A DNA stretch of 64,000 nt from Paracentrotus lividus (lineage: Eukaryota > Echinodermata > Echinoidea > Camarodonta > Echinidae), in contig CALNVZ010002974.1 in the NCBI GenBank assembly GCA_940671915.1, positions 42,517,703-42,581,702 on the forward strand. The letters run 5' to 3'. The translations under genes were made by a program, and so were the position numbers. Below, piece by piece: positions 50,015-62,965 of this stretch; within the stretch, counting starts at the first letter, position 1, and every line of letters starts with the position of its first letter. The notes beneath the pieces were generated by a model that saw nothing but the letters and a program-made list of their open reading frames with translations, was not told where the DNA came from and ran no database searches.

Positions 50015-51738
50015 TAAAACAGCAGGAAGGCACACAGTGCAAGCGCAAGGACAAGGAGTTTTCATCAATTTCGATGTTCTTTGACCAGCTGGGGACATAA
50101 AATGCGGAGCGATGGTAACAATGGCTACCATAGTAACTGCCACAGTGGAGGCAGCCATTAAAGCTGCAATACCAGCTATCGTCCGCGGTGAAGTGTGCTT
50201 CACGGTGAACGTCAAGGAGAATGTTGAATCCTGTGGTCCTGCAATCACAATTTCGCACGGATGATACGGAGCAGGAAACCAAAGAGAAAATCTAAGGATT
50301 AGCGCCTAGAGAAAGAGTTGTTAGTGTAAACACAACTTTAATTCGATTTACTAGTAGTTTAAGACAACTCTAACACGATTGTGGTACTGTAACATGACTC
50401 TACGCAGATCAGTATCGTATTTCTTTATTCATGTATTCGGACACAAAGAAACGTCACTTTTAGTTGTAAAGGAAGTATTTCAAGACATGTTTATTTCTAA
50501 AAAGTATTTACTTAATTACCGTATGTAAATTATGTTATCCTTGGTTACGTAAAGTAACCTATCAGATGTTCTTCGTTATGTAAATTAACCAATCAGTATG
50601 TGCCTTTTGGGGCGCGCGTTTTGTAGGTTTTTATCGTATGCAAATAACGCGTAGTTACATGTACACAGAGCAGATCCAGCCTTGATATCGCGGTATGACA
50701 TCCAATTTTCTGTATCCTGACTTTCTACATTATAATTTACATTATTTTGGACGGGGAATTTGAACCTATGCCTCCCGAGCCGATCCGGCTAAGTTCATGC
50801 CTCCCTGTGCTGTCTGGGCAGAGGAGAAATCACTTCACTGCAATGCTGCTCATATGTAACTCCCGACCATTTCCCTGATATTTATCGGGTATGTACTCTG
50901 ATATGGTACTGTGTTATTACAATGACTAGTCCATGTATCTTCTTTGATGTTGTAATTTTTGTCTTAGGAAAATAATTGATGGGCTGACAGCTCGAGAATA
51001 CCTTATGCCTGACGAAAATTGATAAAGTTGATGTTCATAGAGAATAATACTGGTCGATTTATATCATTGAGCAGGAAATACATGAGGAACACTATTTAAC
51101 TAATCGCCGATTTTTAAAAAAATTCTGGAGCTCATTAATCGGTAATCGGGACGCCCCCACTGAACGCCCCCAATACGTACCCCAAAGTCTCCAAATGCTG
51201 ACGTCAGGATATGGAAATTGGCGGCTGTGAATGGACTTCCGGGTTTGCTGGCTATCTGGCGTTCGAGTGCGCGCGTGCGTAGTTTAGGCTCGGGATCGCA
51301 AACCCATATCGTAACAATGACGGTCGGATCCAGAGATGAGTCTCGAAGTAGAGTTGAAATCGAGACATTGAAGATGAAAATGAGAGGAAGTCTCAGCTCA
51401 TTGTAGTAGCAACAGAACGAAACGGACACGATGACGGCGAATTGGGTATAATTTCAGAAGATGAGGCGAAGATGATGCCCCTCGACTAGTCAGAAGCTGC
51501 AACTGAATTCCCGTGTGGCTGCCCCCCAGCAGATCGCCGACCACCAGTTTTCCTTATTTGCTGCGTGCTGTGCCTTTGGCAAGGAGTTGAATCCGATGTC
51601 GATGTATGATCGAATGGCATCCATGTTCTCCGAACAAAACTGGGTTGGCAATTCGAGTTATAATATAACTGGTATAAAGGACAAGCTTTTTCAACTCACA
51701 GACCGAGGATAGAGAACGAGCAACAATGTCGCACGCAC
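50015..51738 (+). repeat. Repeat block C', right of the N gap
   Basis: Second copy of block C. A better-kept frame at about 50106-50250 reads MVTMATIVTATVEAAIKAAI, PAIVRGEVCFTVNVKENVES, CGPAITISHG, TGA; unknown protein. ORF 51515-51712 includes MSMYDRMASMFSEQNWVGNS, also unknown. It continues into the flank of the fold-back at 62.3 kb. Confidence 0.8.
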
Positions 51739-51960
51739 ATTTGTAATTTCCAATGCAAAGCATGTAGATGATAGTTACAGTGCGTCCAAAGAACTATCAC
51801 TTTTGACAGGTAAATTAAAAATATATTTTTATTGGGGAAAGGTTAGATGATATCAAGTTATTTTAACTAATATGACACAAAAAACTGAAAATAGCGATTT
51901 CTTCAGTAGTAATGCCAAAATTATGAGGGAAAAATAGAATGAGCGAATATCTAATAATGT
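51735..51960. mobile_element. Degraded left end of the 62.3-kb fold-back element
   Basis: From 'catttgtaatttccaatgca' through 'acagtgcgtcc' and 'ttgacaggtaaattaaaaat' to 'cttcagtagtaatgccaaaa' this matches 62256-62457 base by base except for many missing bases. It includes both the flank and the first 150 bp of the element, then dissolves into A-rich and T+G-rich sequence. Confidence 0.85.
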
Positions 51961-54900
51961 GTATTAATGACAAGAAGATAAAGATAATGAGAATATGATG
52001 CAAGTAAAAGATAGTAAAGAGAAATAAAATAAATTATGAAAATGGTGAAATGTGCGGGGGTGTTGGTGGTGGATGTTGGGTTGGTGTGGGTTTGTGGTTG
52101 GTTGTTTTGTGTTTTTGTGGGGTTTTGGTTGGGTTCGGTTTTTGTGTGTGTTGTTTTTTTTTTGTGTTGGGTGGTTTGTTTTTTTTGGTTTTGGTGTGTT
52201 TTTTTTTTGGTTTTGTTCGTGTGTTCGTTTGGTGTGTTTTTGTTTTTTTGTTGTTGATTTTTTTTTGTGTTGTGTTGTTTGGTTTTTTTTTGGGGTTTTT
52301 TTTGTGTTGTTGGTCTTTTGGTTTTGGTTGTTGTGTTAGGTTGTTGTGTTTGTTTTTTTTGTTGGGTGGGCTGTTTGATTTTGTATTTCGTTATTTTCTG
52401 GTTGATGTTGTTTGAGTTTTTTTGTTTTTTGTTTGTGTTTTTTCTTTTTTTGGTCTGTGTTGGTTTTTTATTGTTGGTTTTTTTTTGTTGTTTTTGTTTT
52501 GTCTTTTTGGTGGTTTTTTGATTTGCTTTTTTGTCTTGGATGTGTTTGTTTTGCTGGTGGGTTGTTTGTTTTTCGTTTTTGTTTTGATGTTTTTGGGTTT
52601 TGGGTTTTGTTGTTTCTATCTGTGTTTTTGGGTCGTTGTGGTTCAGTTGTTTTGTTTGTTTGGTGTTGCTTGGGTGTGTTGGGGTGTGTTGGGTGTCTCG
52701 TGGTTTGGGTGAGTTGTTGTATGTTGTGTTGTTTGTGGGGTCTGTTTTGTTTTTTCTTTTTGTTGTTGTGTTTTGTTTCTTTTTTTGGGTTTTTTGGTCT
52801 TTGTTTTTTTTTTTTTTGTTTTTTTGTTTTTTGGTGTCCTTGTGGTTGATTTTTCTCGTTTTGGGTGTTTGTTTTTTGTTACTGTTGGTTATTTTTGGTT
52901 TGTGTTTTTGTTCTGCGTTTGGCCTTGCCTGGTATGTATTTTTTTGTAGGGTGGGCTTGTTCTTTGTTGATTTTGCTTTTTTGTGCTGTCCCGTTTGTTG
53001 TCTTCTGGTCTTGGTTGGCGGTTTTACCTTTTGTTTTTTGAGTAAGTGTTGGTTTGCTTCGTTTTGGATGTATGTGTTTGTGGTTCTGTGAGGTTCAGTT
53101 TATTTTTGGGGTTTGGAGTGGAGGCGTTCTTTTGGGGTTTTCTTTTTGTGCTGTGTCCGTCATGGCTGTCATTTATGTGTGATTTTTTCGGGTTGTTCTG
53201 TCGTTTGCTTTGTCTGCTGTTTTTCGAGATTATTTGGTTGGGGTGTAGGGGGGGGGTCCTCGGTTGGGGCTCTCGTGGAGAATGTGTTTTAGGGTTTCTT
53301 TTTTTTTTTTTTTTGTTTGCGTTTTTTGTTACCTCGGGTTTTGGTTGGTTTTCTTTCTTTGATTAATTGGTTTTTTATGTGGTGATGTTTCGTATTTTAT
53401 TTTTTCCTTATTGTATGCCGGTCTGCTTTTGGGATGCTTTGGAATGTTTTTTGGTTTTGTTTTCTCCTTTTCTTTGCTGTGGTTGTGCATTAGTGGTTTT
53501 TTTGTTCCTTTGTGTGGTTTGTTTGGCGGTTTTGCGTTTTTTTTTTTTTTTTTATGTGGTGTGTGTTTTGTTTGTTTTTTAGGTGGTCGTTTTGGTTGTT
53601 TTTTTTTTGTGTTGTTGTTGAGTTTTTTTTTTTGTTTTGTTTGTTTGTGGTTGTTTTTTTTTTTGTTTATTTTGTTTTTTTGTTTGTTTGTTAGTGTGTT
53701 TTGTTTGTGCTGTTTTTTTTGTTTTGGTGTAGGTTTTGCGTGGGTTTTGGTGGTGGTTATGGTTGTTGGTGGGCTTTTCGGAGTGGTGTTTTTGTGTTTT
53801 GGGTGTTGGCTAGCCTGTTTGTTTTGTTGGTGTTGTTTGTGGGATTGAGCTTGTGGGTTTTGGTTTTATTTAGTATGAGATTTCTATGTTTATATGATGC
53901 TTGTTGTCATATTTGTTGCTTACTGTTTTTATGCGTTTTTACTCTTTTTCTTCGCGTGGATGTTGTTGTTGTGAGCGTGGGGTTCAGAAACATGTCATGG
54001 TGTTTATGAGTTTGAGGTAGTGAGTTTCTGTCAGAGGAGTTTAGATGGTAATTCGGATGTACTTTGGACTAATATTAATCTGATTGAAATGGGTCATAGG
54101 AATGGTGGCGGATTGGGGTTTTTACTGGCAGCGTTGAGGGTATTCTTTTTGTGTATTTGGTATGGTGTTTTTTTTTAATTCGGAAGTTTTCGGTCGTGGT
54201 GAAGATGCGGATAGCCATCCTTGCTCGGAGGGGCGCTCTAGATCATAACGAGAGCAGAGTTCTATCGATGGTCTTCACATCTGCGGGGTGAGTTCAACTA
54301 GTCCAGTTTGTGAGAGTAATATAGTAAAATAATGTAGTTTTTATGAGTATGTCGTTAAAGATTATGTCAGCTAGCGCTGTATGTGCGATATATTGGTTAG
54401 ACTGTTGAATAAGTGGTTAGGTTTGGTATTGTGTGTAACAGGGTGTGTTTTAGTCTAGAGTAGTTAAGTGGTTTTATTTCAGTAATTTGAATGTTCTTTA
54501 TGTGTTTGTTGATTTTGAGTGTCTTGTTGTTTTTTGTTCTGTATTGTTTTGTTGTGGTTCCTGCCGTCGCCGGCTGTGTGTGGAGTGTGGACTGTTTCAT
54601 GGTGGTGGTTGTTTCTTTGTATTTTTTGTTTCTTTTGTTTCTATTGGCTCTCTTGTGTTGTTTATTTGTGTGTGCGATGTGGTGAATGGTGTGTGGATCT
54701 TGTTGGTGTGTTTGTTATGTTGGTGGATGTGTCAGGATGTTGTGTATTGTGGTTGTGTGTGTTGTGATGGTTATTTGTGTGTTTTGGTATTCGTGTTTCT
54801 TGTTGTTCATTGTGGGTCATTGTTTATGGTCTCTTGAGAGTGTTGTGCGTTTTCTTGTGTGGTTGGAGTTTTTGTTGTAGTGGTTAGTGGTGTTTTTTGT

Positions 54901-56360
54901 TTTTGGTTTGGTTGGGGGTGTGTGGTGTGTTGTTTCTTTTGCGCTTTTGTGTTGGTGTTTTTTTTTGTGGTGTGTTTTTTTGTGTTTTTTTTTTGGTTTT
55001 TTGGTTTTTTGTGGGGTGTTTTTTTTTGTTGGTGTTGTGGTTTGGTTTTTGGTTTTGTTTGTGGTTTGTTTGGTGTTGTTTTGGTTGGTTTGGGTTTGGT
55101 TGTGTGTTTTTTGGTGTGTTTGTGTGTGTGGGGTGTTTGTTTTTTTGGGTGGGTTGTGTGTTTTGGTGTGGTTGGGTTGGTTGTTTTGTTGTTGGTGTTT
55201 TTTTGTTGTGTGGTTGTTGGTTGTGTTGTTGTGGTTTTTGGTGTGGGTTGGTGTTTGTGTTTTTTGGGGTTGTTTTTGGGTGTGTGTGTTGTTTGGGTGT
55301 GTGTGTTTGTTGTGTTTTTGGTGTGTTGTTTGTGTTTTGTTGTTGTTTTGTTGGTTGTTTGGTTGGGTGTTGGGTGTGGTGGTGGTTTTTTTTTTTTTTT
55401 TGTTTGGTGTTTTTGTTGTTTTTTTTTTTGTTTTGTTGTTGGGATTTTGGTGTTTTTTTTGTGTTTGTATTGTTGGGTTTTTGGTTTGTGTTTTTGTTAT
55501 TTTTGTTTTTTTTTGTCTGTGTTTGGGTGTTTTTTGTGTTGGGGTTGGTTTTCTGTTTTTTTTTTGGTGTGGGGTGTGTGTTTTCGTGTTAAGTTTTGTG
55601 TTTTTTGTTTTTGGGTGGGGGGGGTTTTTTTGGTTTTGGTGGGGTTTGGTGTGTTTGGGTTGGTGGTTTGTGTTTTGGGGTTGGTTGTTTTTGGTTGTTT
55701 GTTGGTTTGTGTTTTATGATTTTTTTTTTCTGTTTGGTTGGTGGTTTTTGTTGTGTTTTGGTTTGGTTGTTTTTGTGGTGTGGGGCTGGGTTTTTTGGTG
55801 GGGTTTGGCCTTTGTTTTGGGGTTTTTTGCTGTTGTTTTTTTTTTTGTGTTTTGTGGTGTTTTTTTGTTTTGGGGGTTGTGGTTTTGTTGTTGGTTGGTT
55901 GTTTTTTTTTGGGTGTGTTTTTTTTTTTGTGTTTTGATTGAGCTGGTGTTTGTTTTTGTGAGTGTGGGTGTTGCTGTTTGGGTTTTGGATGTGGTGTGGT
56001 GTGGGGTTTGATTGTTGGTGTGGTGGTTTTTGGTTTGTTGGTTTTTTTTTGTGTTTGTTTTTGTTGGGTTGTGTTTTGGTTTTGTTTGTTTGTTTATGGG
56101 GGTTGTGTTGGTGTTTGGTTGTGGGTGGTTTTTTGTTTTGGTTTGGTGGTTTTTGTTTTGGTTTTTTTTGGTGTTTGGTGTGGGGGTGTTTTTGTTTTTG
56201 TTTTTTGTGTTGTGGTTGGTTTGTTGGGTGTTGGTTGTTGTTTGTGTGTTTGTGTTTGTGTGTTTGGGGGGTGGTGTGTTTGGTGTTGTTTTTTTGTGTG
56301 TTTTGTGTTTTTGTTTTTTTTTTTTGGTGTTGGTTTTGGTTTTTTTTTTGTGTTTTTTTT

Positions 56361-56404
<44 letters not shown>

Positions 56405-56532
56405 GTGGTTGTTTTTTTTTTGTGGGTTTTTGGTTGTGTTGTGTGGTGTGTGGTGGGTGTGTGTGTGTGTGTGTGTTGTGTGGTGTTTGTGCGTGGTGTT
56501 GTGTTGTTGTTGTTGTTTGTGTGTGTGTGTTG

Positions 56533-56563
<31 letters not shown>

Positions 56564-56666
56564 GTTGTGTGTGTGTGTGTTGTGTGTGTGTGTGTGTGTT
56601 GTGTGTGTGTGGTGTGTGGTGTGGCGGCGTGGGCGTGGTGTGGTGTTGTTGTGTGTGTGTGTTGTG

Positions 56667-56705
<39 letters not shown>

Positions 56706-59689
56706 TGTAGTTGTGTAGGTGGTATAATTGTTGTCTATGTTTTTTGGTTGTATGTGTCTGTTGGTTTTTCGTTTTTTTAATATTAAAGGCGGTAGGGGTG
56801 CTGGGGGTTGGGAATTTCGCATCGTGTGTTTTCATCGGGTTGTTTGAGGTCATCGGTTTTTTTGTGCTTCAGTTTGGTTGCTAGTGTCGGGAGTTGGGCC
56901 CGGGTTCCGCGCATTCTGGTGGTAGGTATTTCCATTTTTTCTTGTGGTTGCTTTTCGTGTCTTTTGCCATTTTTGGTTCTTGATGGGGTGGTGATTTTTC
57001 TGTTTGATTGTATGTGTGTTTGTTTTGCTTTGCCTTTTTTTTTTGGATGTGGTTTGTATGACGTCGTTTTGCTCTTATGTTTGCTTGTTGTTTTTGTTTT
57101 GGGGTCCCCTCTTGGAGCTGTAATGGCGTGGTGGTTGCTCACGTATTATCTGCTATGCGTCTATCGGTTGGTGCAATCAATGTTGTGGTGTGTGAATTGT
57201 CTTCTTACAGTAATTATTCCTATTTTTCGTTTTTGTGTATGCGAGAGGGTACGTTCAGTTGGTATTTCAGCTCTAAGATCTGGTGTACGGTGTATGTTCT
57301 TATTATGGTGCGATCATGTATGATCTCGGGTCTATTGATTTTGTTAATTCTTTTAATCATTTTCTATCTGGCTTCTGGGAACAGAGGGATCGCATAATTG
57401 CTGATCTACTCTGGTTTTTAGATTTGCATCTTAAGTAGCGTTGAGATATCCTTATGATTGTTAGCGCTCAAGTATCTTCGGTGGTGTGCTTTGATTGTGG
57501 TAGCTGAAATGTCTCTCGGGATATATTATGAGGTCTCTCGCTGCTCAGTGCTGAAGATGTGATTGGCTGCGCATTTGATGTTTTTCTATGTGTTCTTATC
57601 TAATGTAGTGGGTGGGTCGAGTTTTGAGATTCTCTTTTCATCTCAGTTGTCTATTGTTTTGGTTTCGCTTTTATTGGCATGTGATCGCTTATATTAGTCC
57701 TCGTGTCGGTTGTCTGTGTTCCTAGTTGTCAGGATTTTTGTTGTTTTTCCTTAGATTTCTTTGTGGTGGTTGTGCTTCTGTCCTTGTTAGCGTTTATTTT
57801 GACTGGGGTGAATCCTAGTCATAGTCATCATTATGTTGTCTTGGTGCTTTTGCTTGTGTCTTTTTAGTGGTTGTTTGTGATTGGTTGATGTATCTGTTTG
57901 TGGGTAGTTTTGAGTTATGTTTTCGTATTTCTCTTTTGTCAGTTTGCCAGTGTCGCAATGTTTTGTGTGTGCTGCGTGCCGTGTGATTGGTGTCGTTTTG
58001 TGGATCTGACTGTTGTGTTGTTTTCTATTGTTTTTACAGTGTGCGTTCTACATACCTAGTTAAGTGTTCTTTTGTTTTTGATTTGATTATATGGTCGTTT
58101 CCAGTCTTCTCGCCGTGTGGTGGTTGTGTTTGGTTGTTGTTGTTGGTTTGTTTTTGTTTGTTGCTTGTTATTTGGTGTTTGTGTGTTGTTCTCTGGTTTG
58201 TTCGTTCTGTTTTGTGGTTGTTTTGTGCTGTTGTTGTTTGTTGTGTTCTGTGTAGTCTTGTGTGTGTGTGGGTATTTTTGTACTGTGTGGTGTGCGTGAT
58301 GTTTATGGTGTGGCGTTGATCTTGTCTAACTTTGCGTGGAGTGTCTTGTTGTCGGATGTAATATTTTGTGTTGAGGATTTGTTTACTGATTTGTGGATGT
58401 TGGCATTGGTTCTTGTGTTGGTCTCATTGCTTCGACTGTTGGTCGTCTTGTTGTTAGGTGTCTTCTGGTGGGATGGTGATGGAGGGTTGTGGCTATGTCG
58501 GTTTCTACATTTATGGTGTGTTATGTTTGATGAGGTTGTTTTTTTATTGTCGGATGATTGGTTGGTGGTTGTTTTTGTGTTGTTTGTTTGGTGTTGTCCG
58601 TGTGTTGGTTTTTCTTGGTTTGTATTGTGTGTGTGTGTTCGCTTTTTTTCTTTGATTGGTTGGGTTGAGTTCTATTGGTGTCATGATCATTTCCTGGCGT
58701 GTGTTCTTCTCGTGATCATTGTGGTTTTTGGTATGTTCGTGTTTTATTCCCTTTGGGTTGGGATCATTTATAAAGGTGGTAAGTGGAATGAATATACATA
58801 AAATAGAGCTGGTCTTTGTGCTTAGGTTCTATTATCGTCCTTGCGAATGTTTATTCTTCTCAAGAGATCGCTTTAGACATCAGATTCGGACGGACTCGTC
58901 TCAGGCTTTTCCTTGTATTAGAAGGATGGATAGATGTTTAATGATTTGGAGTTGGCTTATTGGTGAGTGGTTGTATCTATTTGTCTTATTTCAGAATCTA
59001 GTTTAGCAGGTGTGAGTTTCTTTAAGCGCCAAGATTGAATACAACAGATTTTTCTTTGTGAGGCCCTGTCATTCATCGTACACGATGAACGAATTGTTAC
59101 TGGTAATGTTTCTATGTGCCTGTGCAGCGCTGGTTTGTTGTGTTGTGTGTTGGTACTTTTTGTTGTTTTTGCGTTGGTTTATGGTTGTGTTTTCGTGGTG
59201 TTTAGTTGGTTTTTTGTTGGTTGGGGTTTTCGTGGTTTGTGTGGTGGTTTGGTATTGTGTCTTTGTTTTTGGGTTGGTGGCGTGGTGGTTGTGGTGGTTG
59301 TTGTGATAGATAGTTGAATTGTTTGTCTCTGTTCTGGGTTTTGATGTGCGTGGTTTTGGGGGTGGTTGTGGGGGTTCTCTGGTGTTCGCTCTTAGTGTGT
59401 GTGGGTTTGATGGTTGGGGGTAGTTGGGCTCATTCTATTCTCAGATAAGTTGTCGAGATTTGGTAATATTGTTTTGGGTCTTTTCGTTTCTCGGGCTCTA
59501 GGTTTCTTCCGATAGTTCGCTTATGGATAGGTTTCTGGTCTCGGGATAGGTGATATTTTGTCATTTTTGGATTTTTTGTTTTTTTTTGTTGTTTTGTATT
59601 TTGTTTTTGCTGTTAGTGTGTTCTTAATCAAGTTGTGTATTGTTTTTGTGTTAGTGGTCAATTGGGTTTTTGGGGTTGTGTTGTTTTTT

Positions 59690-59724
<35 letters not shown>

Positions 59725-60693
59725 CTGTTTTTGGGTTTTGTTTTTTGTTCGTTTTTGGGGTGGGGTGGTGGTTTGTGGTGTGGTTTGTTGGTTGTTGTAG
59801 TTCGATTTGAGGGTTTCCATGATGTGAGTTTGTGTGGTGGTTTTGGCTGGTTTGGGGTTTCTATTATATTGTTTGGGTTTGTTTTTTTTGGTCATTATTT
59901 AATTGTTTATAGAATTGTCGTTGTTGGTGTGTGGGTGTGGGGACGTACTGGGACATTTTTTTGTGATTTGGTTTTTTTTTTAGTTATATTGGTTGTTTCG
60001 TCTTATTTCTTTCTGCTACTTGTGTTTATGTGTGTTGTTATTGAATGTATCTGAGGATGTTATTAGATTTTGTGTATTTGTTTAGGTGGAGTGGCGGGTG
60101 TGGTGAGTACCAGTTGGATTATGTTTTTGTGGTAGCTATTTTTTATCTTTCGCATTTGGATTAGGTGGGTTGGTTTTCTGGGTTGGTTGGGGTGTGTTTT
60201 TTATAGATAGAAGAAATGTGTGGTGATTGTTGGTGTATGTATGAATTGTAAACATTTGTTTGCTGTGTTTTTGGGGTTTTGTGGGTGGTTTGGTTGGGTG
60301 TTGTGGGTTTGTGGTGTGTTGTGTGTGTTGTTTTTGGTTTGGGTGGGGGGGTGTGGGTTTTTTTGTGTGTGTTTGTGTTTTGTTGTTGTTGGTGTGTTTT
60401 TGGTGGTGGTTTGGTTTTTGTTTTGTTTTTTTGTTGTGAGTGGGTGTTGTTTGGTTTGGTTGTGTTTGTGTGTTTGTACGAATATTTTGCTTGACTAGTT
60501 ATGGTGGGTGTGGTGTCGTGTGTGTTTCGTGTGGGGTTTTGTTTGTTTTTTTTTTTCTTTTATATTTATTTTGTGTGCGTCCCTCTTCGTTGGGGTGGGG
60601 TGGATTGTATTGGTATTGTCTTGCATGGGCCTCTGTTTGTCATGTGGTTTGGTGTATGGTCTTTTAGCTTAGTATGGCGGTAATGGTCGTGTG

Positions 60694-60725
60694 GTCTGCG
60701 CAGGCTGTTTTAGTGTCTTTTTAAG
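60694..60725 (+). repeat. Fold-back arm fragment inside the T+G tract
   Basis: CTGCGCAGGCTGTTTTAGTG followed by tctttttaagg matches 62767-62796 (cctgcgcaggctgttttttg, tgtccttcat) in the right arm of the adjacent element. Confidence 0.65.
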
Positions 60726-61063
60726 GTAAAAGGTTGGGTCAGTGGCTGTCGCGCTGGCTTGTCGCGTTAAGTGTATAGCGTCGGTATATGTTGATTGTTC
60801 AGAAGAGTACTCTTAGTTTGGGTTTGGTGTGAATGTCATAATGTATGTATGGGTGGATGATGAGGCTCGTTGGTGGTTTTCATTGGTATTATTATAGATG
60901 TGAACGTAGCTGCTCTTTGGGCCTAATGTTTCTATTTTGTTGTTATTTGATTGTGTGTGTGTGGTTGTGTTGCAGTGGCTTGCCCGTTTTTTTATATTTG
61001 TTTTGGTTCTGTGCTAAGAGTTTTATGTGGTATGTTGTAGTGTCCTCGTCGTTTTTGTGTTGC

Positions 61064-61125
61064 GGCTTCCGTGTAGTCGAGATGGCTGCAACTTCGCCAC
61101 CCCAACCAAGCTTAATATATTATCT
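61064..61125 (+). repeat. Right-flank fragment inside the T+G tract
   Basis: ccgtgtagtcgag, then gcaacttcgccacc and ccaaccaagcttaata match 62959-63005 (ccgtgtagtacggag, gcactcgccacc, caaccaagctaatta), that is, the end of the fold-back and its right flank, with inserted bases. Confidence 0.75.
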
Positions 61126-62295
61126 AGTGAGATATGTCCGATCTATTTAAGATGTAAAGAAGTTCTCTGTATATAAATTGTGACCTTGTTAGGATGTTTT
61201 GGGTGGTGGCGCCCTAATACAGATTTGTCTTTTATGTCATATATGTGGTGCCAGAACAGTTTGTGATTTTGTAGATTCATAGATTCTCAGTTAATAAACT
61301 TATAATATACTCGTGTTCTTAATTTGTGGGTGTATATCAGAATGAGATCTTTAGATAGGCTGTGTGGAGGTGGTGATCAGTTAGCTGTTCTAGCTTAGGT
61401 TTGTGGTTTGGGCGGTGGGTGTGTGTGTTTGTGTGCTGTTGTGTATTGTTGGTTTTGTGTTTTTTTTTTGCTTTTGGTTGCATCGTAGCTTTTGGTGTGT
61501 TGATCACTTTGGCCTTTATCGGTTGGGTTTGTTGTTTTTCGTGTTTTAGAAGAATTTAACAGGATTTAGGGTTGTAGACTTCTCTCTGTAAGATGTGAAT
61601 AGGTAGTGTGTGTGTGCTGAGTAGTCGCGATCCTTTCTCTGCTATACGTTTTTTGTTAGTAACTGTTTATATATACAATGTTATTATTCGAAAATATCTA
61701 TTATCATGCTGTCGGTCTTGATCGGTGTCTATGTGTGTGTATATGCGTCTGTTTGTGTGAAATATTTAGGTGTTTATTTCGATCTTGTTTTGTTTTAGTG
61801 ATTTAGCTGGTTTTGTTACTAATCTGCATATGTAAGATTTGAATGGTTTTGGATAATCTTGGTGTGCTGCTGCTTGGAATCCAATATTTCGTGTTATTGT
61901 GGGTTTTGTGAGATTGCTTGTGTTAAATTTTTGTTGTGTTTTTTTGAGCTGTGTGGATAACGATATAGTGTAAGTTGAAATAGATAATATGTGCGATCGT
62001 GTAGAGGGTTTTGGGTTTTGTTTTTGATTTTTTGGTTCTGTTTTTTTTTTTTTTTTCGTTTTTAGTTTTGGGTGTTTTTTGGTGGTGTTGGTGTTCTGGT
62101 TTTGGGTTTTTGTTTTGTGTTGTTTGCGTTTAGGTGAGGCTCTGTTTGTTTACTTGACCAGTTGCCTTTTTTTGTTATTCTGTTGTTTTTTATGATCATT
62201 TTTTATGTTTTGATTTATATATTTCTTATGTTTGGTATAAATTAACTGGTTAGATCATTTGTAATTTCCAATGCAAAGCATGTAGACTGATAGTA

Positions 62296-62965
62296 TACAG
62301 TGCGTCCCAAAAAGAACTATACACTTTTGACAAGGCTACCAAATTAAAAATATATATTTATTGGGGAAAAGGTTTAGATGTATATCAAGCTCATATCCTC
62401 AACTATCATTATGACACAAAAAATCTGAAAATAGCGCATTCTTCAGTGAGCAATGCCCAAATTTATGAAGGACACAAAAAATAGCCTGCGCAGGAATTCA
62501 CTGTTCATTTACCACCTGTGTATGGAATGCCAAGAAGGATTCAAAGAAATAATGGAATGAATCAGCTAGCAGAGTAAAAGATATGTCAAAAGACGGAAAT
62601 AAACACTCAATATTATGCAAAATGTAGTTTTTCACCGTTTTGTTTTTATATCATTGGTTTTTGCTCTGACTTCAGTTTATTTTTGTCTTTGTTAGCCGAT
62701 TTATTCCATTATTACTTGAATCCTTCTTTGCATGCCATACTCAGGGGATAAATAAATAGCGAATTCCTGCGCAGGCTGTTTTTTGTGTCCTTCATAAAAG
62801 TGGTCATTGCTCCCTGAAGAATGCGTTATTTTCAGAAATCTTTGTGTCATAATGATAGTTGAGGATATGAGCGTCATATATATCTAAACTTTTCCCCCAA
62901 GAATCATATTTTTAATTTGGTAGCCTTGTCAAAAGTGTATAGTTCTTTTTGGGACGCACCGTGTA
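62296..62965. mobile_element. Mariner-like fold-back element (0.67 kb)
   Basis: TACAGTGCGTCCCAAAAAG at the left and TTTTTGGGACGCACCGTGTA at the right; arms of about 290 bp (62296-62550 against 62735-62965) share ttgacaaggctaccaaatta, gaggatatgagc-type and cctgcgcagg blocks. TA-type ends as in mariner. No transposase. It shares several short blocks with the element at 31547-32605. Confidence 0.85.

Larger units (their letters stand above)
52030..62250 (+). other. 10-kb T+G-rich, A/C-depleted tract, probably artefact
   Basis: Large parts consist almost only of T and G on the + strand (for example 52036-53880, 54500-56760, 59110-59880, 60220-60660), with intervening parts (53.9-54.4, 56.8-59.1, 61.1-62.2 kb) of mixed but still T/G-biased composition. 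T-runs, (GT)n at 56456-56700 and a T-run at 56367-56403 occur. Stops are rare simply because A is rare, so overlapping ORFs of up to 374 codons in all + frames and 379 codons on the - strand appear; they read as Phe/Cys/Val/Gly/Trp or Thr/His/Lys/Asn strings and have no domain. No gene is supported. Confidence 0.8.

Noticed and set aside
52036-54009. Cys/Phe/Val-rich ORFs that look like multi-pass membrane proteins
   Set aside because: Hydrophobicity follows from T+G composition. There are no splice sites, conserved residues or codon preference.
56456-56710. (GT)n tract as telomere-like or Z-DNA-forming element
   Set aside because: It has no regular telomere unit and lies inside the tract judged to be a fill artefact.
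54859-56853. Overlapping ORFs of 286, 374 and 272 codons on + and 379 codons on -
   Set aside because: They exist because the tract almost lacks A and C, so stops cannot form. The products are Phe/Cys/Val/Gly/Leu/Trp or Thr/His/Lys/Asn/Gln strings without any domain, and every + frame is open at once.
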